A stretch of 64,000 nt of DNA from Chrysopilus asiliformis (GCA_964034945.1 OZ035962.1:31151943-31215942), one strand, 5' to 3'. Positions 28,695 to 40,848 are shown, counted from the stretch's first letter. Numbers and translations are program-made. Notes: a model not told the origin generated them from the sequence alone.

Positions 28695-30268
28695 TATTTA
28701 GCTGTTTTGGGTTTACTTCACACAACTATCTATTCTCCACCACAAAATCCATTATTTTATCAGACACGATTTACTATTTGCGCTTCCAGTGAAGATCGAC
28801 GCAATGAACTTAACCTGTCAACGTCACATTAAACTGGAAAAACCTTTCAACGAGAAGTTTTCAATTATTTAATTCACTCAAAAAATGCCTATCATTCTAT
28901 TTTTCGTTTGATCTTAACGCTATTTCTAATGGAGAACGCTATTTTTATTTTACGTTTTATACAACTTTGAAATCCAAAACGAACTTTTTTAAATAGCAAA
29001 TACCGCAAAATAAGACTCGTTTTGAGACATCCTCAACATCGTAAAATGGAAAATATCCTCTAGGCTACAAACATTCGACTCGATTTCCCATCTTCGCATC
29101 CGATTTACGGTATTAGGACAAATAAATGGGCCACATATAAAAAACCAATTTCCTAAAAACAAGTTGAAAAAATTCATAAAATATGAAAATATCTTTGGGC
29201 ATCCAATTTAGGGATAGAGTTTGTGATTGGGAGTGTTAATTTTAATGCTCGTTAATCGCAATGCAATTTTCTATCGCTAAAACAAAAAAACCGGTTTACA
29301 TCTCTGATGACAGTTGCAAAAAGATATGAAGGATTTTGCTCTGACTTTCGTTTCGTTTCATGTTTCTTGTTTTTGAGGATGGAAGCAAATTCATGATTTA
29401 GAATTTTTTTACGATTTGTGGAAAGATGTGTATATGAAGTTATTTTTACGGAAAATTCATACGGAATTCAAATTCGATAATTTATATACCATCAACAACA
29501 GTTTTATACCAACAACATTGAATTTACAGCTCAAACCAATGATTTTTTGTGCTGCCAACAAGAATTTGGTACATTGAATTTGGTAAATTTCATTTCGCTT
29601 TATGAAAGTAATCCCTTTTCACCAGCAGTTTGAAACTTTCCACTTTATCACAAAATAAAGGCGAATTTAATTTCGTTTTAATTACTTTTCCGTTAATATT
29701 GTAATGCGTTCTATTTCTGTGAGATTATTTGGCTTTTTCATTCCGAAAAAACAACTACTACCTGTTCGCCCGATTAAGAAATTAAAAGGGTTCTATCTTT
29801 TAAAACTACATTCATAAATTAGAAAACTTGTTTTCAATTATACATTTATTTTTGAATTAACGACAATTTATAAATTAATTTGAATATTGTTTTTCACAGG
29901 TAACTATTTAATATTTTTAATTACAATAAAGTTTACATTTCTCACACTATCAACCCTTTTTTAGGTAGTTTTTTGATTTCAATTTTTATTCAAAATCAAT
30001 TTTAACCTCAAAATTTCAATGTTAAGGGCGCTGCCATTTTAATTTTACTCTAGATAATCAGGTTCTATGAACAAAATGCTAAAATGTGTTTTAGTCCAGT
30101 AGTACTCGGCAGATAGTTGTTTGTTGAAACAAAAAAGCTCCCCTCTCTCCTAAAACGGCGACCATGTTTGTTGTGTCCAAGTCCAACTGATTCTCGCAGC
30201 GGAAGCAGTCGCCAAGTTTACGACTTTTCTTTAGTTTATAATTTCCAATTAAGTGATTTTTGTTAAGA
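28695..30268. other. Divergent promoter region between Myt1 and Ras64B
   Basis: This 1.6-kb intergenic stretch separates two divergently transcribed genes, so it must hold both promoters and 5' UTRs. No TATA box is evident for either gene. Close to Ras64B (about 30090-30268) the DNA is less AT-rich and contains a short upstream open frame. Otherwise I see only AT-rich sequence. Confidence 0.5.
30164..30190 (+). promoter_or_regulatory. Upstream ORF in the Ras64B 5' leader
   Basis: An ATG in a good Kozak context (GCGACCATGT) opens an eight-codon frame ending in TGA, 78 bases before the Ras64B start. If transcription starts upstream of it, this could dampen translation. The transcription start is not known, so this is tentative. 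Confidence 0.35.
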
Positions 30269-33200
30269 ATGGCCAAATACAATCAGCCCGGACCGGGTAG
30301 TCGAACCCAAACAACGTACAAATTGGTGGTAGTGGGTGGAGGAGGTGTTGGAAAATCAGCAATCACGATACAATTCATTCAAGTAATTTTCTTATTTATT
30401 AACACGCCTACACATAAAAATTTTTCTCGTATGACTTCATACCTTTTTATAATAATTAATTACTGCACTCAATAATCTCAATTTTGCAATAACTAACATG
30501 GAACAGAATTGACTTTATGAGAACAATAATCATACCATAAACTCGGAATTGAGTGTAGCAACCCCTGGCCTCCCAGTGAGCCCTCTTTCAATAAAGAATA
30601 GCCGTTTTTACTAATGAACACTTAAAAAAGCTTTTAACCAAGTTCAGCTGATTCTTCTAAACTAGACTATGCTATTTTTAATCGGAATACGACGAGTTTG
30701 TTTATTAAAAATGCTTTGCGTCACGTCAATCTACCTTTCTGCTAGATGACACCTTGCCAAATGAATTATGGATTTCGGGAAATACTCAATATCATAGTAA
30801 TCGAAAATGTAAAAGAGATTAAACATTTATCAAATTGAATATTAAAATACCATATGGTAAAAATTCTTCCCTCTACACGGAGAAAACAATAGGACAGGTT
30901 CCTACAAAAAAATAGGAATAACTAGCTTAAAAAAGTAGAATTCATGCCCAGAAATAGGAAATTTTCCCAAAGTTATAGAAATAACTCCATATTTTTCGGG
31001 AATCATCGATTGAGGAAAACGGGAAGGAATTTTCCAATTTTTCTCATTCAATTATTTTATTTATTACCAGAAACTCATCTGTGTAAATTTCCGAATCTCT
31101 AGCTCAGTTTGTTCGCAAGATTTTGTGCCCGGTGGCAGACAGATGGGCAGGTTTTTTATCGTTCTTTGGCGTATTTTTCTTAAATATTAGAAAACTTTAA
31201 TTGCCAGGCAATATTAAAATACCCTTCATTGCGTGACTCTAAACTTTCAAATCGAAAAAAAATCACTGATCATAATACTAATTTAAATTTCTGCGAAATT
31301 TTCGCATACAATTGGGAAACTGATAAAATGCAAGTCACCCAGCAAGATTCGGAACTAGTTACGTAACTAGTGGAGTAACGTGATAATTCACTGTTACCCT
31401 CTGCATGAATCTTCTTAGAGCGTTGGGAAAAAACTCACTATATACATCGTGCAATTGACAATCCGTGTGAATGTCTATCGCACTTACTCCAACACCAAAC
31501 GTACATAAGTCTGTCTTGCTCTAGCAATGTAGAAACGAGACAGCCTTATGCTTATTAGGTGTGAGATGAAATGAGACGAAATATGTGAATATTTTGTTAC
31601 CAGTAACGCTAAAAGTAACATGTGTTACTTTTAGCGTTACTGGTAACAAAATACTCCGATAATTTTATTTTTATTAAACTGTTTTCCGGATCCTCATTTC
31701 ATGTGTTTTCCGGATTCTCATTTGGCGAAGCAGGAGCGTTTGCTATTCCCAGCGGAAGCAACATCGAGTGGAAATTCTACAATTTGAAGATCCGAGTTCA
31801 AATTGTGGAATTTTCGAATCATTCGATGTTGCTTCCGCAGAAATGTCACTGGGAATAACAAAAGTTGATGCAAGAACAGAATGACTGGATGGAATGACAT
31901 TAGTTTGTCTCTTTTCGTGCAATGGCGATGCGAAAGTAAATAAGAATATTCACCACTACATGCACATTTACATACTTCTACAGATGCGAAGTGTTGCATT
32001 TGTAGTTGAACACGTTACTAAAATCTTGCTGGGCAATAATCTATTATATAATAGGCTTATGTGTTTGTCTGTCTGTTCGCTTAAAACTCTAGAACCACTG
32101 AACCGATATGGATGAAACTTTCAGGGAAGCAATCCAATCTGAAAACGTAATAGAATTAACATGCAATTGGACCGTTTAGCACACGCCCTAAATTCTCATA
32201 TCAATCCTTCAGAATTTTATTTAATTTAAATTTTAGTAAAAAAAAATTTGTTGGAGGGCGTGTGCGAAACTGTCTAATTGCATGATAATTCTAGTACTTT
32301 TTTATACTAAATTGAATTGCAAACTGGAAACTTTCCAATAAAAACTGAATTTGGCGGTATAAGGGGTAGGTACTTCATAGCCATGCACTGACTTATATAA
32401 AGGGTGGTTAAATTTTAAGGGCCGATATTGAATGTGAACCACACCTAAACGTCAAGTTTTTTTCTGCATTTCATTTGACATTTCTCAATTTCAGACTACC
32501 TCAATTTGAACCATGGAAAGATACACAATCGAGCAACGCGTTAAAGTTATTCAGGCTTATTATGAAAATGGGCGTTCAAGTCAAAATGCATATCGTGCAC
32601 TTCGTGAAATACGGCCCGATGATGCCGCCAGCCCATAAACCGCACCAAACAGTCACTCATTGTGGGTGCATTGGTTTTTCGACAATCACTCTTGGATTAT
32701 CATTCGCCCAAATGCGGCTGTTCTGCTTATTGACGAATCCACTGAGGTGAAAATGTGCCTCATCACTGAAGATGATTTTCTTCGAAAATTGATCGCCCAT
32801 TTTCATAATAAGCCTGAATAACTTTAACGCGTTGCTCGATTGTGTATCTTTCCATGGTTCAAATTGAGTTAGTCTAAAATTGAGAAATGTCAAATGAAAT
32901 GCAGAAAAAAACTTGACGTTTAGGTGTGGTTCACATTCAACATCGGCCCTTAAAATTTAACCACCCTTTACAATGGACATAGCATCCGAGCCGAAAAATG
33001 GCACTGCAGCAGATTTGACTTTGGGATTCTGTAGTCGCCAACCTAATTGTACTCGTAAACATTTTGCGTTATACAAATTTCATGTCAATTCACCTGCAGT
33101 CATGTTCAAATTACATGAAAATTACACAGATAGTTAGTCTTTACTTGCTAAATCTAATATGCACATTTGGTTCTTCAAAAATGCGAAAAAAATCAGTGCA

Positions 33201-35288
33201 AAACGCAAATGTTAAACTTTTTCACTTGAAAGTTAAAGTTGAGAGTCCCCTGCTGTCATTTCTGCAGCAGCCAGCTGTCATTTATGCCAAACACATATCT
33301 TGATCTTTCTTTCTCTTACCGATCGCCTTGTTTCTCACACGAGAATGAAAAATTACCAACTCGTGTTTTATGTGAATGACATCTGGTAGTATTTTGGCGC
33401 AAATTTATTTGAATGTGTCGCGATGTGAAAAGTATAATAATAAGTTTGAAGTGCAATTTTAATTTTTTAATTAGAATCAATTAAACATGTCCTTTGAAAT
33501 AGACACGTTGGTTTTATACACTCCATTTGGCATTTTAATGAAGAATATTTCAGGAACCATTCAACATAACCTCAAACATCAACAGATGATTTGATTAGTT
33601 GGCCACCCTATTTCTTCAAACAAGGTTGCTAACACATCCCTATGTACTCGTCAAGGTTGGTAATGGTATCAAGGGGATCCATTTTGCAAGTGAGAGTCAA
33701 AATGTGCGAAAGAGAATCTAGCTGTGTTTCGCGCTATTCGATTTCTTAGCGTATTATGGGAGATTATACTTCCATTGTATATACTTCGTTGTAGCCATGT
33801 CAGGTTATGAAGTACCTACCCCTTATACCGCCAAATCGTGATTTTTAGGCGATCTACCCCTATACGTTCTGGAGACGTTCTGAGAATGGGAGACGCCTAA
33901 TATGTCCGGAAATGAACGTTTAATGACCGTCAAATTACAGAGAAAAAGTCACGCCCGATCGGTTGCTAAACTACAAAAACTATTTACAAACTCGCAACCA
34001 GCCAAAAAAGGAGAAACTCGTTTAACTTCTGCCTGGAAGTAGACTGCGAATTTTAAAAAAAGTATTTTCAGAGATAACAGGAGAGGGCAGAAGTTAAACG
34101 AGTTTCTCTTTGCTTTCCTAACACGCGGGAGGGAGTGGTATGAGTGGGCGAAAACTTTCCTTTTCGATCGACCTTCTCAACGCTGGAACCCCCATTAAAA
34201 TCCTTTCCGTAGTAGAGCATATATCAGGAGACGAGGTTCATGTCATGTAGAAGAGGGTGGTTTAAGTGATCGAAGATTTTCAATTACGATCGACCTGCCC
34301 AACATTGGAAATCGTGTTAAAATCCATTTAGTAGTTTAAGATATAGCTAAAAACCGTATCTAAGTCCAACACTAAAAACCGTATCTAAATTCATTCAGTA
34401 GCTCAGAGAACAGGTGAGGGAATAAAAGTGGAGCCGATTTTTTGACATGCGCCTAATTTATATTAACTCCAGGGAAAAATTCGGGTATGAAAGGATTAAA
34501 AACAATTTATGTCAACGTTGAAAACCGTCTGTTCGGTCATTGTCAGGTTGTAGAATAGTAGGTTCAGCCCTTTGCAGATACCAAATCAATTTTATATATT
34601 AGTATCATTATGAAAACTATTAAATGTATTCCTCCTAAACGCAGATTTTTTTATGTTTGTAAGACTACAGCACAAACAAAATTTAACTGATTTAAAATTT
34701 GCTTTCTAGAGCTATTTTGCGACTGACTATGATCCAACAATTGAGGATTCCTACACAAAGCAGTGTGTAATTGATGACGTCCCTGCCAAATTAGACAGTA
34801 AGCATAAAATAAATTTTTAGTTCAAGAAAATGCCAAAAAATAAAAAAATATATATTCTAATATTTTTTTATTTTCTAGTCCTTGATACAGCTGGTCAAGA
34901 GGAATTTAGTGCAATGCGCGAACAATATATGAGATCAGGTGAAGGATTTCTTTTGGTCTTCTCACTCACCGATCATTCAAGTTTCGATGAAATACCAAAG
35001 TATCAAAAGCAAATATTACGCGTTAAAGATCGTGATGAATTTCCAATGCTAATGGTTGGCAATAAGTCCGACTTAGAAAGCCATCGGAGGGTCAATTTGG
35101 ATGAAGCCCAAAACTTCTGTCGATCACTTGGCATCCCATACATCGAATGCAGCGCGAAACTAAGAATTAATGTTGATCAAGCATTTCATGAGCTCGTTCG
35201 TATTGTAAGGAAATTCCAGCTGGCCGAGCGACCATACATCGAAGAGAACTATAAGCGAAAAAATAAGAAAAATTGTTGCCTATTATAA
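30269..35288 (+). CDS. Ras64B: Ras64B, R-Ras2/TC21-type small GTPase
   Basis: Three exons give 203 aa: 30269-30382, 34710-34797 and 34879-35288. The P-loop GGGGVGKS is at 23-30; the first variable Gly position is G as in wild-type Ras. The effector loop YDPTIEDSY is in exon 2, DTAGQEEF at 70-77 with the catalytic Gln74, NKSD at 129-132 and ECSAK near 158. The tail is basic (KRKNKKN) and ends in CCLL, a CaaX box whose final Leu predicts geranylgeranylation, with the extra Cys available for palmitoylation. The N-terminal extension [12 protein letters not shown] precedes the usual TYKLVVVG start. I chose the ATG at 30269 over an upstream TTG. R-Ras2 orthologues act in growth and adhesion signalling at the plasma membrane. 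Intron 1 is 4.3 kb and carries several transposons; intron 2 is 81 bases. Confidence 0.97.
31338..32033. mobile_element. MITE, about 696 bp, CCCAGCAAGAT termini, internally palindromic
   Basis: CCCAGCAAGAT at 31338 is mirrored by ATCTTGCTGGG ending at 32033. Inside is a perfect 30-base inverted pair (31591-31620 and 31623-31652, two-base spacer) and another fold-back around 31743-31856 built on GGAAGCAACATCGA and its complement. No target-site duplication is clear. It has no coding capacity and lies in Ras64B intron 1. Confidence 0.65.
32350..33835. mobile_element. Non-autonomous element, 1.49 kb, 30-bp perfect terminal inverted repeats
   Basis: Bases 32350-32379 start TTTGGCGGTATAAGGGGTAG and are the exact inverse of 33806-33835. 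The palindromic mariner (32400-32968) is nested close to its left end. The rest has no recognisable coding sequence; the frame at 33064-33303 has no domain. I cannot assign a superfamily because the duplication is unclear. Confidence 0.6.
32400..32968. mobile_element. Palindromic mariner derivative, 569 bp, TA target site
   Basis: TA flanks the element at 32398-32399 and 32969-32970. Both ends, about 173 bp each, are copies of the same 5' end in opposite orientation. Each holds the inverted terminus AAGGGTGGTTAAATTTTAAG and the transposase start [20 protein letters not shown] (left arm + strand, right arm - strand). The minus-strand frame jumps from there to [20 protein letters not shown], the region of the first catalytic Asp, and to [17 protein letters not shown] after a stop. 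The remaining catalytic domain is gone, so it is non-autonomous. Confidence 0.85.
34011..34108. repeat. Short inverted repeat, 23-bp perfect arms
   Basis: GAGAAACTCGTTTAACTTCT plus GCC (34011-34033) is mirrored exactly at 34086-34108, with a 52-base spacer. It is probably a miniature element or the ends of one, inside Ras64B intron 1. Confidence 0.7.
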
Positions 35289-35516
35289 AATTTTACAGTC
35301 TGTCGAAATTAATGAAACGATAATCTCCAAGGAAAAAAGCTTTTGCTTCGCACAAATTTCTTTTATTACAAAAAAAGAGAACTGGACTTTAAACGCATGA
35401 TATTTTAGATTGTTCATTTTTTGAACCATTTCTAAGTTTTACCTTAGCTCAATATTTTTTTTAAATTATTTTGTTTCCCTGCACATTATGCGCTCCAATC
35501 AAATTAATTGCAACTC

Positions 35517-35522
35517 AATAAA
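35517..35522 (+). terminator. Putative polyadenylation signal of Ras64B
   Basis: AATAAA 229 bases after the Ras64B stop codon, in AT-rich DNA. Others occur further on, so the real site is uncertain. Confidence 0.35.
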
Positions 35523-37298
35523 ATCTATATCACACCATCAAGGTTGCTAGTGTTCCATTGAAAGCAATTTTTAAACCTATCTAAAAATTCTGTTAACATT
35601 GACTGGTCATAAATATATTTTTTTCAAACGTTTAACTGTTACACTGTCTTATACATATTGCAAACTTTAAAAACACAAGTGCGTATTTTTTGATATTTAG
35701 CTTACGGTAGTCAAAAAGCGATGTCCAATTAATACCAAAATTTGTTTTTTGTTTTAGCAAATCTAAATCGTAATCTAAATTAATTACCTATTATGAGAAT
35801 TGTATAACATTACACAACTTTTCCGTTGCGCCATGAAACAAAATCTGGGCTCTTTTTAATAAAAAATGAAAGCGATTACATTTTCTTTAAGAAATTTCCT
35901 AGTGACGCGTTTGCAGTAGTCTGGTAAAAATTAGCCGTTGTGATTGCAATATCATATTCCACATTTTATGTGCTCCTTTATATTTCTTCAGTACAAAAAT
36001 TAATAGTGAAAAATAATGTTACCAATTCAAATGCAATTAGGCATTTTTTTTAGGAAGAAAAACTAAATATCATTAATTACTAGTTAAAAATCATAAACAT
36101 AATTCTTTATTCTTTTTTTTCAATTTTTACCACAAACATAATTAAATAACTTGATCGCTTTTTATTATCCTAAAATTCCACAAAAAACAGATTTTATTAA
36201 AAAACTTACGAAAAAGAAAAAAAAAACTCGTGTTTTATATTTTAATACAGTTTCTCTATAAAGAAACTTAATTCACTGCCCCGAAAAAAAATTGCAAGTG
36301 CACATCGAGATACTGTTTTATTTTAATTTTGGTAACGACTTATTGAGAAGCTTTAATAAAAACACAGATACAAATTTCCTAATAATTTAAAACATTGAAC
36401 TTATTTTGCTTCCAATTAATATTAAAACATTTTTAATATGAATTAGACTTAAAAATTTATTTTAAAAAATTATTAACAAATTGTGTACAACGTAAAAAAT
36501 ATTTTGAATTTTGATAAGAAAACTTTACGTAGAATATGTTCACAATTTAATTTATATTAAAACATTTTTAATAATAGTGTTAACAAAATTTTGACTAACA
36601 TGTTAAGAACTTAAACGAAATGTGCCTAAACAAAATTATTTTTTATTATTATTGTTAAACTGAAAATTTTTAACACAAAAATTATAACGTTTTTAATTTC
36701 CGAGATAATAAATTATATACTCAGAAATATTGAACAAATTTATGTAGTTTAATTGAAGGTGATTCTGTGCGCATTTTTTTTACAATCTGTTGACGACAGT
36801 TAGACAAGAAGTGAAAAGATAACCTAACCGAGTCTCTCCACTCGTAACTTTTATTATAAAAATCATAGCAGATTTGATTGCAGAAAAATCATGATGTTTT
36901 TCGACATTTCAGCTTCATTTCTCGCATTGTTTTCACATCAACACCCATAAATCAATATCCGGATCTGCAGAAGACAAAAAACCACATCCGTAGAAGCCCT
37001 GTTCAATATGGCGCAATCTTAATTCACATTTGTAAAAGACGTAGGAAGAGGATTTACCCAATATTTAGAACGTTGTGTTCCGCTGACGAATTTTTTCGGG
37101 CCCCCAAACTTTGTTCTAGGTTTCTTATCTTTATTTACTTAATCTTTGGTAATTTACTCGTTTTGGAAAATTGTTCATTCTTGAACGCGGTCCCGATTCG
37201 AAATAAATTAGGCTTTCATCCGGGCTGTGCCATTGAAATGTCTAGTGGAGACGACGGCTTTTCTAAGAAATATTTATTTCCTTGGGCAAAAATCTAAG
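35523..37298. other. Intergenic region downstream of Ras64B
   Basis: Very AT-rich, probably including longer Ras64B 3' UTR forms. A 139-codon frame at 36878-37297 (+) has no initiating ATG at its start and no domain I recognise. It ends at the MITE boundary, and I do not call it a gene. Confidence 0.4.
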
Positions 37299-38022
37299 GG
37301 GCCTATTGCGGTTATCGATATCTATTCGATCGACCATCGTTGGCCGGAACGATCGGAAAACAATTTGGTATTGCGTAAGGTTCATCGTTCAAGCAATCGC
37401 TATTGTGAATTTTTTTAGTGTTTGACGTTTGGGGATTCAGATTGTTGAAGTTATTTTAATGTTTAAAAATGACTTCAACGCAGAAAATACAATATTGAGC
37501 TCCCTTAAAACATAGAGGAGGTGGATGACAATGGCGATATGAGCGAAATTACACCAGAAGACGGTTTTACAAATCAACGTCAAGGCGAAAATATTAAACA
37601 CCGAATGTTGAGTTCTTTGAATTGACCAATATTTCAAATCTATATGAATAAAACAGTTTTTAAGTCCATTTTTTATTTAAATTATTTTTATACCACTTTG
37701 GTCTTATTTATCTTCATTTTTTCAACCAATTTTTATATTGGATTTTTGATCGAGGTTTTGATCAAGATATTCTTTATTAATAATTTCCTAATGTGTACAA
37801 ATACTTCCATTTTATTATTAGCCTCTAATTTTGATAAAAAAAAGTAATTGCAATACTTCACCGATCGCTGACTTGACATAAACTTCACCGAACGATCAAA
37901 CAAATGTCATCGTTCCCAACTGAACGATTTTATCGTTCACGAACGATAAAATCGATGATCGCAATACCGATTTTTCGATTTGACATTTCAACGATCGATT
38001 GACGAAGCTCACAATAGGGGCC
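37299..38022. mobile_element. GGGCCTATTG MITE, copy 1 (724 bp)
   Basis: The element starts GGGCCTATTGCGG and ends CAATAGGGGCC. TAAG occurs on both sides (37295-37298 and 38023-38026), a 4-bp duplication. Subterminal DNA is full of CGATCG and AACGAT words in both orientations, possible transposase-binding sites. It is highly similar to the copy at 42635-43305. No coding capacity. Confidence 0.85.
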
Positions 38023-38332
38023 TAAGACTTCGATGAAAACAATGCGGCGGACAGGAGTACAAATGACAGCCGAATAGTAAATTGAAATATTAATTAAAAG
38101 TGCATTTATGAAAAAGTAGTATTCGATAAGTAATATTAACCTGTTTGGCGAAAAGCTGTTGTGTTTGAGAAAATTCGAAAACGTTGCAATTCATTTAGGC
38201 CGAAAAAAATGTTCTGTTAAAATCATTTAAGAAAAAACTCCAGTTTTCGTATTAAACACTCGAGCAGATATTCACCAGTCTACCGGAAGCTATTTCTTTT
38301 CCATACCACCTTTTAATTTAGAGCCTCTAATG

Positions 38333-38620
38333 CAGTGGTTCATAACCTGGGTTCGGTGAGTCAGTCTCCCGGGTTCAGCGGAGGTCAAAACATACACTTT
38401 CTGTTTTTATGTGAACATCATGTTATAATGATTTTGTTCTTTTGTTCTTTAATGGTTTGTTCCTTAATGGTTTTGTTCATTTTGTGCATCTATGTATAAA
38501 TATATACCTATGTTTTGTATTTGAAAAAATCATATTTTACTTTTCCAATTAAGAAGGGTTCGGTGAACGCGCATATGAAACTGGTGGGGGCAGTACCTCC
38601 AACAAGGTTAAGAACCACTG
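38333..38620. mobile_element. hAT-type MITE, 288 bp, 8-bp duplication CTCTAATG
   Basis: The left end CAGTGGTTCATAACCT and the right end AAGGTTAAGAACCACTG are inverted. The 8-bp duplication CTCTAATG is perfect (38325-38332 and 38621-38628). The CAGTGGTTC...AACCT terminus resembles the hAT (Charlie-like) terminal consensus known from many animals. No coding capacity. Confidence 0.9.
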
Positions 38621-38758
38621 CTCTAATGTTTCCATTCCTAAAGGTACAGCGCAGAAAATTGTTATAAAGGCAATATTTTTTTGAGTCTTTTGATATTTTT
38701 TTTAAAGTTCCCTGAGCTTATCAAATGAACTAAAAAAATTGTTTTTACATGAAGAAAC

Positions 38759-38931
38759 CAAGGCTGTGGAGTCGAAGTCTGGACAAAATTATTGCTTAGG
38801 GTTCGGAACCGGTCGATTTTCAGAAGAGTCGGAGTCAGAGAAAACTCCAACTCCGAACAAGTTATTTTACCTCCTATTTTAAAACTTCAGGAGTTGGAGT
38901 CGAAAGTTGAACTACCGACTCCACAGCCCTG
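38759..38931. mobile_element. hAT-type MITE, 173 bp, 8-bp duplication GAAGAAAC
   Basis: CAAGGCTGTGGAGTCG and CGACTCCACAGCCCTG form imperfect inverted ends. GAAGAAAC is duplicated exactly at 38751-38758 and 38932-38939. The interior is filled with GGAGT(C/T)GGAGTC-like words. Such CAGGGCTGTGGAGTCGG ends are widespread in animal genomes as hAT MITEs. Confidence 0.88.
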
Positions 38932-38939
38932 GAAGAAAC

Positions 38940-39876
38940 TCCAAAAATCATATTTTTTTTTCTTATTTTGGATACTGTAATTTTAATGCCAGGTTCCAAT
39001 TTATTAACGATTTTTAAGTAAAAATTAGAATAAAGGCAGTGCTTTCAAAACATGTTCGCTGGAAGTCCAAATCAAAGATCTTTCTATATATTAAATTTAT
39101 CTACTTTTCCTTTTTGGCCATAGAAACGTCTTAATAGACGTTCGAAAAAATAAGAAAAAATTGATAAATCGAAAATTTGAACTAAAAAACTAAACTTTTG
39201 TTAATTAGCTTTTTGTTCTATTTAACAAATTGCAAAAATATTTTATCGTTAAGGTATTATTTGAAGTTAAAACGATTTTTCAATAAATTAGACTCAAAAA
39301 AATAGTTTTCTTCACTAACTTCACACCGCAAAACATTCGCAAGCGTCGCAAACTGGACTAATAACTCAGTTTGCGACGGTTTTGCGAGATGAAGTGAATA
39401 CTCCTAACTGTAGTTTGCCGAAAGTCATTAAATTACATACGAACTACATATTTGTGTGAATTTTCAGTAAAACCATTTTTTAATTTTTAATAAAAAAATC
39501 GCATATATTATGTTTTCTCAAAGTTACAAAAGCTGTCAATTCCCCTATTGTTTTTCGTCTTTCAGTTATCCAATTTTCTCAAAACCGCTTAGTTTAGAAC
39601 GGCGATAAGAGATATTAACAAATATTTGCATCGTTCCAATAATTGCAATTCATTTAGATAATAAACTCAGCTAAATCACTTCAAATTTGCGATAAGAATT
39701 TTTAAATAAATTGATATTTTTGTAAACATACAGTAGATTTATTATTATTATGACAAATAATTAATTTTTATAAACTTCCGAAAACTCATCTTGATACGGT
39801 TAGATAAATTTTGATTACCTAGATAAGTTTTAGTATTGAATAATCTGACCCAAGTGTTACTTGCAAGCTTTGGAAA
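38940..39876. other. Upstream region of the peritrophin-like gene
   Basis: AT-rich with no gene. Two GATA-factor-type sites, AGATAA at 39802-39807 and AGATAAG at 39821-39827, lie within 80 bases of the start codon at 39877. GATA factors drive many insect midgut genes, which would suit a peritrophic-matrix protein; this is inference. No clear TATA box. Confidence 0.4.
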
Positions 39877-40796
39877 ATGCGTCTTTTAATTCTGGTATAA
39901 CTTTTATTATCTAAAAATCACAGTAACACGTTTTAATCTTGTTAATGTTTTTCCAAAGATAATTATTTATTCAACTACATTTATTAAATATACTTCCGCT
40001 GTATGTAGAGTTTGTGGAGTAAATGGGGTTGCATGCATAAGTGCCAACGAATTCCATTTATGTTTTGATGGTAGTTCCTCTTGCAAAATATATCAGCAAT
40101 ATTCAAGGACTTGAAATAAATGTATTTAAGGTGAACCTGACACAACTATTACAAAAACATGTGCCAACGGAACTAATTGCACCGAGAATGCCGCAATTTG
40201 CATTCCTTCTGGTCAATTAGGGTGCACAACAATGTGCGGTGTGTGTTCAAATGATAGAAGATTCGCCTGCATTGATCAATTTCGATTTTCTCTGTGCTTT
40301 GGACAAAACCAACCATCTGTTGCAGCAATCGGTATATGCCCGACTGGACAATTCTGTTCTAGGAACTCGCAACCACCTGGATTTTGCTCAATTGACGTAA
40401 CGGTAGGTTTTAAATTATAATAGTATTAACCAAAAAAAACGTTGGACAATAATGTTTTGGATTGGAATATAGGAGTCATCTTGTTTCGAGGATGAAGTTT
40501 TTGAGCCGTCAGATACAACCATTACCTCAACCATAGCTCCCGATTTTCAAAATCCAGCACAAAAATGTCAAAGACTTCAACAAGTGGGACGCTTCGCAAT
40601 TGTTGGCAGTTGTCGAACGTAGTTTTTTAACTTTTGACATTTCACAGTTAATAAAATAATTCCGCATAGGTATTTGTCTTGCACAATTAATCAAGGATAC
40701 TGGAGTGGTCAGATCCTTAGCTGTCCAGGAAATACTTATTTTAACCGAAGTCAAAGGAGATGCATAATAGACTTTAATAATCAATGTTTTAATTAA
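39877..40796 (+). CDS. Secreted Cys-rich protein, peritrophin/chitin-binding-like
   Basis: Five exons give 224 aa: 39877-39894 (18 bases), 39959-40070, 40131-40402, 40473-40618 and 40670-40796. All introns are short (51-70 bases) and all phases fit. The first 20 residues (MRLLILIIIYSTTF...) are a signal peptide. The rest has repeated modules: CGVNGVACISANEFHLCFDG, then CGVCSNDRRFACIDQFRFSLCF, and a C-terminal CQRLQQVGRF...CRTYLSC...CPGNTYFNRSQRRC. The aromatic/Cys spacing of C-x-G-x3-F/Y-x6-C-x2 resembles peritrophin-A (CBM14) chitin-binding domains. A role in the gut peritrophic matrix or cuticle is likely but not proven. A palindromic Tc1 element begins 52 bases after the stop codon, just beyond the AATAAA at 40832. 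Confidence 0.82.
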
Positions 40797-40831
40797 GTCA
40801 TCAATATGTTTTGTTAAATTATCATTCCAAT

Positions 40832-40837
40832 AATAAA
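40832..40837 (+). terminator. Polyadenylation signal of the peritrophin-like gene
   Basis: AATAAA, 36 bases after the stop codon and 11 bases before the Tc1 insertion. Cleavage usually occurs 10-30 bases downstream, so the mRNA end may fall inside the transposon. Confidence 0.5.
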
Positions 40838-40848
40838 TATAATATGTA

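Noticed and set aside
36878..37297. 139-codon frame downstream of Ras64B
   Set aside because: It begins at a non-ATG codon, ends at a MITE boundary, and has no domain or codon pattern suggesting a gene.
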